From: an uncultured Bacteriovoracaceae bacterium
GTDB lineage: Bacteria > Bdellovibrionota > Bacteriovoracia > Bacteriovoracales > Bacteriovoracaceae
DNA length: 64,000 nucleotides
Direction of reading: 5' to 3'
Assembly (NCBI GenBank): GCA_938034385.1
Contig: CALHLC010000030.1
Coordinates: forward strand, 1 to 64,000
Shown here: positions 1 to 6,811 of the stretch, piece by piece
How the letters are laid out: each line of letters opens with the position of its first letter
Position numbering within the stretch: position 1 is the stretch's first letter
The notes under the pieces: model-generated
Told to the model about the DNA's origin: nothing
Database searches by the model: none
Seen by the model: only the letters and a program-made list of their open reading frames with translations
Translations under genes and position numbers: made by a program

Positions 1-270
1 CTTTACATAATCGGCGTGACCCGGACAATCTACGTGAGCGTAATGTCTGTTAGCTGTTTCATACTCTACGTGAGCTGTATTAATTGTGATCCCTCTGGCT
101 TTTTCTTCCGGAGCTGAATCGATATCTGCATATGACTTAGCCTCAAGCCCTGAAGCTTCTGCAAGTGTCATAGTGATTGCTGCTGTTAAAGTTGTTTTAC
201 CATGATCTACGTGACCAATAGTTCCGATGTTTACGTGTGGTTTTGACCGGTCGAATTTTTCCTTTGCCAT
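1..270 (-). CDS. tuf: Elongation factor Tu, N-terminal part (cut by window edge)
   Basis: EF-Tu delivers aminoacyl-tRNA to the ribosome as a GTP complex. The first 90 codons are visible and begin [20 protein letters not shown]. The G1 P-loop GHVDHGKT is at residues 19-26, the switch I region (RGITI) follows near residue 60, and the G3 motif DCPGH is near residue 82. The rest lies beyond base 1. The ATG at 270-268 has GGAG six bases upstream (277-280). A good promoter sits at 311-339. It is divergent from tRNA-Thr, whereas in many bacteria that tRNA lies upstream of tuf on the same strand. The identity is very secure. Confidence 0.97.
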   Translation of the reverse strand, partial: MAKEKFDRSKPHVNIGTIGHVDHGKTTLTAAITMTLAEASGLEAKSYADIDSAPEEKARGITINTAHVEYETANRHYAHVDCPGHADYVK

Positions 271-310
271 TGATATCTCCTTAATTGAGTTGTTACCTAA
301 ATATTGAGAA

Positions 311-339
311 ATTATCCCTAAAGATAAGATTGCTGACAA
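311..339 (-). promoter_or_regulatory. Sigma-70-like promoter of tuf
   Basis: On the minus strand, TTGTCA (339-334) and GATAAT (316-311) are separated by exactly 17 bases. Each box matches five of six consensus positions. The expected start site leaves a leader of about 35 bases before the tuf Shine-Dalgarno sequence. Read by eye, no mapping data. Confidence 0.6.
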
Positions 340-363
340 GATAATTTAGTAAAAGATAAAAGA

Positions 364-392
364 TTGGCAATGAAGTCAGAGTTAATTAATAT
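364..392 (+). promoter_or_regulatory. Candidate promoter of tRNA-Thr
   Basis: TTGGCA (364-369) lies 17 bases before TAATAT (387-392), placing a start about 18 bases upstream of the tRNA. The -35 box is good and the -10 box is moderate (four of six). It lies back to back with the tuf promoter. Confidence 0.4.
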
Positions 393-416
393 GAGATGCA
401 AATAAAAATCAACTAC

Positions 417-491
<75 letters not shown>

Positions 492-498
492 TTTTTAG

Positions 499-1656
499 TT
501 AGAATTTTTTACTCATTCCTCTGTAGGTTTTAAATTCTACATCTTGCTCTCTTACCCAAAATGAATTGAAATGCTCTAATAGTTCTCCAGCTTTAGCATG
601 TCGAAAGATTATTGGATCTCCTAAATTGTAACTTTTTGTTGATTGGAAAGGTGTTTGAACCTCTCCACACATCTCAGTTGAGATGAGTTTCACACTCGAA
701 TCAATTGGAACAGGAGATTTTTCTTTTCCTATCGAACCCGAAGCTACATAACCTCCTCCATAGAGAGTATATTTTTCCGGCTCTGGGTTTCGAGTAACTT
801 CAAGAGCAAAGAAGAGTGAAGGTTTTAGCTTTAAGTTTTTGTATCCATCAAATAAGCTTGGTGCATAAAACCCTGATCCAACAGTTATCTCAGTTACACA
901 TTCTTCTTCAATAGAACTATCAATACTTCCTGTTCCACCTGCATTGACGAAGTCTAATTGTATATTTTTCTCATTTAACCAAGATACTACCTCTGCTCTA
1001 AATCGTCTTAACCTTTGAATAGATTTTTTCTTTAAAACCGGTACAACTAAATTCTCGACCAAACTAGAACTTATATCTCTTACGCCTGCCACTTGAGCTT
1101 CATAACCCATCACAGCTTTTATAGAAATATTTTTCAAGCTTTTACTATAAAAAAAGATCTCCTGTAAATCATTTAAATTTTTTATGCTAGATCTATAGAC
1201 ACCAAAATTCAGGCCAGGCAATTTCATTGATAGGTCTATGTCTATACAAACATTTATGTTTTTATTTGTTACTGAAGATAAGATATCAAGATGTTCTTTT
1301 GAATCTATCATAAAGTAAATTTCTTCTAAAGATGGATGATTTGTTATTTCCTCTAAGATTTTTTTATTAACCACTGGGTAAGCAATCAAAATATTTTCAA
1401 AACCTTCTTCTAATAGCCAAAGAGCTTCTTCGGCACTATAGCACATCAAGCCATTATACTTTGCTCCTAGTTTCATCTTTAAAAGTTTTAATATTTCAAT
1501 TGATCGTATTGACTTTGTTGCTAGACGAATTAGCTTATCTCCTGATTCCCGAGTAAAGAACTCAACATTATGGTTGAAATTTTCTTCAACAAGAAACGCT
1601 AATGGAAATTTTTTTCCCTTTAATTCTTCTTTAAGTTTATTAAGTTCATTAATCAT
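499..1656 (-). CDS. PLP-dependent amino acid aldolase/deaminase (D-threonine aldolase-like, fold type III)
   Basis: A 385-residue protein with an alanine-racemase-type barrel. The likely PLP lysine is K48 in RLATKSIRS, matching the lysine near the start of the barrel in the D-threonine aldolase/D-serine dehydratase superfamily. A phosphate-binding-like NAGGTGSID segment and EITVGSGFYAPSLFD follow in the second half. The C-terminal HAKAGELLEHFN segment resembles proteins annotated as amino acid deaminase/aldolase, where a histidine there helps hold a divalent metal. Family members cleave beta-hydroxy amino acids or remove ammonia; the substrate here is unknown. It is divergent from the ceramidase gene across 43 bp. 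No Shine-Dalgarno sequence is obvious. Confidence 0.75.
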   Translation of the reverse strand: MINELNKLKEELKGKKFPLAFLVEENFNHNVEFFTRESGDKLIRLATKSIRSIEILKLLKMKLGAKYNGLMCYSAEEALWLLEEGFENILIAYPVVNKKILEEITNHPSLEEIYFMIDSKEHLDILSSVTNKNINVCIDIDLSMKLPGLNFGVYRSSIKNLNDLQEIFFYSKSLKNISIKAVMGYEAQVAGVRDISSSLVENLVVPVLKKKSIQRLRRFRAEVVSWLNEKNIQLDFVNAGGTGSIDSSIEEECVTEITVGSGFYAPSLFDGYKNLKLKPSLFFALEVTRNPEPEKYTLYGGGYVASGSIGKEKSPVPIDSSVKLISTEMCGEVQTPFQSTKSYNLGDPIIFRHAKAGELLEHFNSFWVREQDVEFKTYRGMSKKF

Positions 1657-1699
1657 TATAATATATATTAGCTTATGTTAGTAAAAAGGCACAATCAAC

Positions 1700-3403
1700 A
1701 TGTCTAAAAATTTTCAAATTGGATTAGGGAAAAGCATTATTACTCCTAATATAAAAGATTCTATCTTTTTAGGATATGCACGACCAGATCAAAAACTTAT
1801 CGAAGTAAAAGAAGAGTTACATTCAAGAACAATTATTTTTAAAAATGATGACACTTATTTCATTTATGTAAATATAGAGCTAGGTTTTGTAACCGACAGC
1901 ATATACCAAGGTGTCTTTAATAAATTATCTGAACTTTCTATGTTTCAAAATATTTCTCGAGACCAATTACATATTAATGCTCAACATACTCATTCTGCTC
2001 CAGGTGGTTTTGACCATTATCCTTTATACAATATGCCAAATAGTGGTCATATCCCCAAGGTCTTGAACTCAATTATTGATGGAATCCTTCGCTCTACAGA
2101 GCTCGCTTTTAAAGATATTTCTCCAGCAAGTTTACAATACCAAGAAGGTAATTTTCCGGAGGATTCAGAAGTCTCTTTTAATCGCTCTCTTAAAGCATAT
2201 TTCAAAAACCCGGAAGTCACCAATAAAAAACAAACTCAAAAAGAAGCTGCTCCAAAACATGTAGAAATGCTTGTTATTAAAAAAAATAATCTCATAAAAG
2301 GTTTTATAAATTGGTTCCCCGTTCATTGTACTTCTCTTGGGAGTACAAATAGGTACGTTCATTCTGATAATAAAGGAATTGCCTCAAAAATCAGTGAAGA
2401 AGGCAACGATAGAGTATGTATTTTCTCCCAAGGTAATGCAGGGGATATTTCTCCCAATTTTATAAAAGAAAAGCAGAAACATCGAGACTTTAGAGGAAAA
2501 TATAAAGATGATCTGGAATCCACTGAATACAATGGAAAACTACAAGCAGACCAGGCCTTAAAAATATTAAATAAAAATAAGTCCCTTGAATTAAACTCAA
2601 TTATCGACTCTGAACTTATATATTTAGATTTTTCAGATATGAAAGCAAAAGACTTTACTGAAGCTAATAATAAAAAGAGTACTCATGGAGCAATGGGTGT
2701 TTCCTTTCTTTCTGGTTCTCCAGTTGATGGAAGGGCCTTTAATGAGCTCATCTCGCACATCTTTAATGTCTTAGCTTTAGTTCTGAATAAATCTCATCAA
2801 GCCAAGAACTTTATCCTTTATAGGCCTAAGTATAAAAAACGAAAAATTCATGAAAAGCTTCACGGCAAGAAAAAAATTATTCTTGATACTGGCCTCAGAC
2901 AATTCCTAGCAAGTTCAAGAAGTAGATGGCTTCATATTTTCAGACATGTAGATCCTTTGATGAATACTTTTGCTGTTCAATTCTTTCAAGGAGCTTTAGC
3001 TGAACATTCTTGGCTTCCTGAAGTCTTGCCTGTACAAATTTCTCAACTGGGAGAAGTTGCTCTTATTTCAATTCCAGCGGAAACAACGACAATAGCAGGA
3101 CTAAGAATAAAAAAGTCTCTTGAACCTATTTTAGCTAAGAAAGGTATTACAAAAGTGATCCTTGCTCCTTATGCTAATAATTATTGTGGTTATATCACAA
3201 CTCCTGAAGAATACGATGTTCAATTTTATGAAGGTGGACATACTCTATATGGGAAATGGACGTTACCTGGCCTAATTAATCAATTAGAAAAGTTTGCCAA
3301 TGAATTTCTAAAACCAAAAACTCAAAGAGATCTTGATAAATTATCTATTCCTCCTCAATTTTCGGAAGCAGAGCTTTCCAAAAGAACCAACACTATATTA
3401 TGA
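1700..3403 (+). CDS. Neutral/alkaline ceramidase family amidase, no signal peptide
   Basis: Neutral ceramidases are zinc amidases that split ceramide into a sphingoid base and a fatty acid. This 567-residue protein has the hallmark NAQHTHSAPGG (zinc-ligand region, H96/H98), FPVHCTSLG (H209, second zinc-ligand region) and GNAGDISPNF, where S251 aligns with the nucleophile of the GDxSPN motif. Bacterial relatives are usually secreted, but the N-terminus MSKNFQIGLG is not a signal peptide, and an in-frame TAA a few codons upstream rules out an earlier start. It should act in the cytoplasm unless exported another way. AAAAAGG at 1683-1689 is the likely ribosome site. It is coupled to the aldehyde dehydrogenase gene downstream. 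Confidence 0.85.
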   Translation: MSKNFQIGLGKSIITPNIKDSIFLGYARPDQKLIEVKEELHSRTIIFKNDDTYFIYVNIELGFVTDSIYQGVFNKLSELSMFQNISRDQLHINAQHTHSAPGGFDHYPLYNMPNSGHIPKVLNSIIDGILRSTELAFKDISPASLQYQEGNFPEDSEVSFNRSLKAYFKNPEVTNKKQTQKEAAPKHVEMLVIKKNNLIKGFINWFPVHCTSLGSTNRYVHSDNKGIASKISEEGNDRVCIFSQGNAGDISPNFIKEKQKHRDFRGKYKDDLESTEYNGKLQADQALKILNKNKSLELNSIIDSELIYLDFSDMKAKDFTEANNKKSTHGAMGVSFLSGSPVDGRAFNELISHIFNVLALVLNKSHQAKNFILYRPKYKKRKIHEKLHGKKKIILDTGLRQFLASSRSRWLHIFRHVDPLMNTFAVQFFQGALAEHSWLPEVLPVQISQLGEVALISIPAETTTIAGLRIKKSLEPILAKKGITKVILAPYANNYCGYITTPEEYDVQFYEGGHTLYGKWTLPGLINQLEKFANEFLKPKTQRDLDKLSIPPQFSEAELSKRTNTIL

Positions 3404-3447
3404 ATTTAGAAAAACAATCTTCAAAGTTTCAAATCAAGGAACAAAAC

Positions 3448-4929
3448 ATGAATCCAATTAGCAAGGCACGAATTGCTCACAAAAAAATTAAATCATTATC
3501 TCTTGACCAGAGAATTGAACTCATTGATAACTTTAGAAAATACATCTTAGAAAATGACGATCTTATTGTTAAAAATATTCAAAATGATACTAAAAAATCC
3601 AGTGGGGATGCTTATATAAGTGAGATTTTTGGAGTTCTAGAACATCTCGATTTTCTATTGCATAAAGCTAAAAAACATTTGAAAGATAAAAAAGTTCATA
3701 CACCAATTGCAATGCTTGGAAAAAAGTCTCGTATTTATATGGACCCATTAGGTGTCATATTAATTATCTCTCCTTGGAATTATCCTTTCTATCAGGCCAT
3801 CGTTCCAATCACTACGGCTCTAGTTACTGGAAATGCTGTAGTTTATAAGCCATCAGAATTAACTCCTATGACTGGATTTTTAGAAGAAGTTCTAGAAAAA
3901 ACACTTGGTGAATTCCGAGATTGCGTCCAAATTATTTATGGTGACGGCCAAACAGGTAAAGAGTTAATTGATCATAGACCTGACAAAATATTTTTTACAG
4001 GAAGTGTAAGAACTGGAAAAAAAATTATGAAACAGGCCAGTGACTATTTAATTCCAGTTGAATTAGAACTTGGTGGAAAAGACCCTATGTTAGTTTTTGA
4101 AAACTGTGTTCTTGAAAGAGCAGTTCGTGGGGCTCTATGGGGAAGCATGACTAATTGTGGACAGTCTTGTACTTCAACTGAAAGAATATTTGTTCATGAA
4201 AATATTTATTCTGAGTTTAAAGAAAAACTTATTATAGAAAGTAAAAAAATCATTCAAAAAGTTGATAACGATGGAAGTTCAGATATAGGAGTAATGACTA
4301 GTCCGGCCCAAATTCAAATTATCAAGGAACAATTAGAAGATGCTCTCACTAAAGGAGCAGTTCAATTAAGCGGACATGAGTGGGACAAAAGCAATCCATC
4401 CATTCCACCAATCATTTTAGATAAAGTAGATTCTTCGATGATGATCTATAATGAAGAAACCTTTGGCCCTTTAGTTTGGATTAAAAGCTTTTCATCTACT
4501 CAAGAAGCTATTGAACTTGCAAATGATTCTAAATATGGATTAACTGCAAGTATTTGGAATACGAATATTTCCGAAGCCCAAGAAATTGCTCATCAACTAG
4601 AAGTGGGTGGTGTCTCAATTAATAATGTTATGTTAACTGAAGGGAATCATGAACTCCCTTTTGGAGGTGTTAAAAATTCTGGTATAGGTCGATACAAAGG
4701 AGAAATTGGTCTTTATTCTTTTTGTAATATTAAATCCATTATTATTGATGGAGGACATAAGAAAATTGATCCAAACTGGTACCCTTATACACCAGAGAAG
4801 TATAATTTATTCAAGACAATGACTCATGGATTATTTGGTGGAGGGGTAGCAAATTTTATTAAGTTTGGACTCAATGGCCTCAAGCTTGAATCATTAAGTA
4901 CTAAGCTTGGTATGAAAGGTAGAAAATAA
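3448..4929 (+). CDS. Aldehyde dehydrogenase, class 3 (fatty aldehyde) type
   Basis: NAD(P)-dependent oxidation of aldehydes to acids. From M3448 the protein has 493 residues. It shows the cofactor-binding ISPWNYPF and KPSE, the FTGSVRTG turn, the base E207 in ELGGK and the nucleophile C241 in NCGQSC, then EETFGP. The compact length and motif spellings resemble eukaryotic ALDH3 fatty aldehyde dehydrogenases. An upstream ATG at 3400 overlaps the ceramidase stop (ATGA). I prefer 3448 because AAGGA (3436-3440) lies seven bases before it and because the distance from this Met to the first conserved KS matches ALDH3 proteins. The neighbour suggests a fatty aldehyde substrate, which is inference. 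Confidence 0.88.
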   Translation: MNPISKARIAHKKIKSLSLDQRIELIDNFRKYILENDDLIVKNIQNDTKKSSGDAYISEIFGVLEHLDFLLHKAKKHLKDKKVHTPIAMLGKKSRIYMDPLGVILIISPWNYPFYQAIVPITTALVTGNAVVYKPSELTPMTGFLEEVLEKTLGEFRDCVQIIYGDGQTGKELIDHRPDKIFFTGSVRTGKKIMKQASDYLIPVELELGGKDPMLVFENCVLERAVRGALWGSMTNCGQSCTSTERIFVHENIYSEFKEKLIIESKKIIQKVDNDGSSDIGVMTSPAQIQIIKEQLEDALTKGAVQLSGHEWDKSNPSIPPIILDKVDSSMMIYNEETFGPLVWIKSFSSTQEAIELANDSKYGLTASIWNTNISEAQEIAHQLEVGGVSINNVMLTEGNHELPFGGVKNSGIGRYKGEIGLYSFCNIKSIIIDGGHKKIDPNWYPYTPEKYNLFKTMTHGLFGGGVANFIKFGLNGLKLESLSTKLGMKGRK

Positions 4930-4931
4930 AA

Positions 4932-5390
4932 CTATAAAGTTGCGTTAAAATCATTACTTTGTATCAAGTCACTTAACTCTTTATCATCTATTGACTCTAA
5001 TCTTTGAGGAGACCAATTCATTTTCTCCATCACTCGCGGGTGAGATGAATCAAGACTCTCCAATCCCGAGTAATAAAGTGAGCAACTGAGTCCTTTCAAT
5101 CCCATATTTATCAATCTTGCTGTAGGCCTTAAAGACTTTGCTAGTTTTTCATTCCGAGATGCAATTTTTAAAATAATTACTAATAGTTTTTGAGGAAAAA
5201 GAGAGAATACTCCAAGTAATATATTTAATCCAAAGATATCATCGCTCTCCATATTCTCTAATTGTCTATCTATATACTTAATAAAGCCTGACTTTGAAAA
5301 TGAACAAAGTTCATCATCACCAGGGATATAGACATCTCCACATTTTTGAAGACCTCTCATAGCAAAAGAATTTAAATATTTTGATTTCAT
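4932..5390 (-). CDS. Putative small subunit/partner of the GMC oxidoreductase
   Basis: A 152-residue protein whose start overlaps the GMC oxidoreductase stop by one base (TAATG), so the two are probably translated together. I do not recognise it firmly. The early segment CGDVYIPGDDELCSFSKSGF and the following helical stretch resemble in outline the small gluconate-2-dehydrogenase-subunit-3-type partners that accompany GMC flavoproteins. No signal peptide or twin-arginine motif is seen. The middle (LLGVFSLFPQKLLVIILKI) is hydrophobic and may contact the partner or the membrane. Its 3' end lies two bases from that of the convergent aldehyde dehydrogenase gene. The function is inferred from position only. 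Confidence 0.5.
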   Translation of the reverse strand: MKSKYLNSFAMRGLQKCGDVYIPGDDELCSFSKSGFIKYIDRQLENMESDDIFGLNILLGVFSLFPQKLLVIILKIASRNEKLAKSLRPTARLINMGLKGLSCSLYYSGLESLDSSHPRVMEKMNWSPQRLESIDDKELSDLIQSNDFNATL

Positions 5391-6766
5391 TAAATAAATT
5401 TCTCTACTGCCATTTTTGATAAGGCCATAATTGTAAGTGATGGATTAATACCTGGAGCATTAGGGAAAATACTAGAGTCTGCACAAAAGATATTTTTTTG
5501 ATCATGCAATTTAAACTCAGGATCAACTACTGATTGAGATCCATCAACTCCAATAGAGCAACCACCCATTAAATGGAGTCCTATCCCAAACTCTCCTTCA
5601 ATAACTCTTTTTGCTCCTTGAGAATAAAAAATATTTTTAATCGCATCATAGCCTAAGTCTCTTCTTTTTAAATCCACGCTATCTAATTCTTTATGAACGA
5701 TTGTTTTATTATGCTTACCAACCCTTATCTCACCAGGATTTGTGTCTCTAATTGCAACTTCGATACTGGCAAACCTTCTAAGATTTTTCATACAATAAAA
5801 ATGCTCATCCTGAATTCCTTTAAAAAGAACTGACATCGCCGCAGGTGGAGCAAAAACATTTTCCAGCTTAAAACCTTTTCTCCTAAAATTTAAATCATTA
5901 GATTTATAACTCTGCAATGGTCCTTTATAAGCATCAATATTATAATCAAACTCAGCCATTAACATATACTGAGGGTGAGTATAAAACCTTTTCCCAATAT
6001 TTGGATTTTTAAAGTTGGAATTCATTAATAATTTCGAATTCCCTATTGATCCAGAAGCAAGTACTAGTTTATCCGCACTAAAACTCCATTTTTTATCAAG
6101 CCTATCTAGTCCGTGAACTTTAACTTTCTCACCAGGTTCAATTCTTTTTACTTCAAACTCTGAAAATACTTTTAATCCTTGTTTTAGAGCTGATCTTACA
6201 TAAGTAATCATTGTGCTTTGCTTACTATTGATAGGGCAACCAGCCAGACATTCTATGCAATCCATTCCTTCACTATTACGACAATCAGTTTGACCTCTAT
6301 CTAAAAGATCACAACGAAACCCATTGGCCTTAAACCCTTCTCTAAATATGTCTGCATTTTTATTAGCAAACTTTTCAGGAACTTTAACGATAGATGTTGT
6401 ATTTTCTACTTTTTCAAACCATGGAGTCATTACCAAATTATTAAAAAAATCTACTCCTGATTCATCTTTGAAACCTTCAAAAGCAAGATCATCAAACCTA
6501 TCTAAAAGACCACCATTTATAATTGATCCACCACCAATCATCTTAGGCCTTACTAAACCAATCTCAGCATCACTTGTTAATTCAACACCACCATTCCAAT
6601 ACATTTGTGAATTTGAATCAATATCAAACCTTGGATAATTATTCGTATAAAAGAACTTTCCAGCTTCTAGCATTAAAACTGAATGACCTTTTGCAACTAG
6701 CCCTTCAGCAATAATAGATCCTGAAACTCCTCCTCCAACTATAATGTAATTAAAATGATCCTGCAT
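5390..6766 (-). CDS. GMC-family FAD-dependent alcohol oxidoreductase
   Basis: A flavoprotein of 458 residues. The dinucleotide fold is at the very start (YIIVGGGVSGS, residues 7-17), with EAG at the end of the second strand. GGGSIINGG (78-86) is the GMC signature region. The C-terminus carries HLMGGC and NPSLTIMAL, typical of GMC proteins that hold catalytic His/Asn residues there. Cysteines at 162, 170, 173 and 177 form a cluster seen in cholesterol-oxidase-like and long-chain alcohol relatives; whether it binds metal is unknown. The start codon lies inside a perfect 13-bp hairpin (6757-6787) and has no Shine-Dalgarno sequence. The Rossmann fold begins at residue 7, so no later start is possible. 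Confidence 0.85.
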   Translation of the reverse strand: MQDHFNYIIVGGGVSGSIIAEGLVAKGHSVLMLEAGKFFYTNNYPRFDIDSNSQMYWNGGVELTSDAEIGLVRPKMIGGGSIINGGLLDRFDDLAFEGFKDESGVDFFNNLVMTPWFEKVENTTSIVKVPEKFANKNADIFREGFKANGFRCDLLDRGQTDCRNSEGMDCIECLAGCPINSKQSTMITYVRSALKQGLKVFSEFEVKRIEPGEKVKVHGLDRLDKKWSFSADKLVLASGSIGNSKLLMNSNFKNPNIGKRFYTHPQYMLMAEFDYNIDAYKGPLQSYKSNDLNFRRKGFKLENVFAPPAAMSVLFKGIQDEHFYCMKNLRRFASIEVAIRDTNPGEIRVGKHNKTIVHKELDSVDLKRRDLGYDAIKNIFYSQGAKRVIEGEFGIGLHLMGGCSIGVDGSQSVVDPEFKLHDQKNIFCADSSIFPNAPGINPSLTIMALSKMAVEKFI

Positions 6767-6787
6767 AAGTTAATCTTATGCAGGATC
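6757..6787 (-). promoter_or_regulatory. Perfect 13-bp hairpin covering the GMC gene start codon; may also end the upstream transcript
   Basis: GATCCTGCATAAG (6757-6769) is perfectly complementary to CTTATGCAGGATC (6775-6787), leaving a five-base loop. On the minus strand the ATG of the GMC gene (6766-6764) lies in the 3' arm, and the arm is followed by ATTTTAATT. It could be a weak intrinsic terminator for the gene ending at 6812, a translational lock on the GMC gene, or both. TAAGAT six bases before the ATG could instead be a -10 box for a leaderless transcript. Confidence 0.55.
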
Positions 6788-6811
6788 TAATGATTTGAAA
6801 ATTGTATTGAT

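Noticed and set aside
5900-6300. Iron-sulfur ferredoxin domain in the GMC oxidoreductase
   Set aside because: A cluster of four cysteines is present, but GMC relatives carry it as part of their own fold, and no ferredoxin-like sequence surrounds it.
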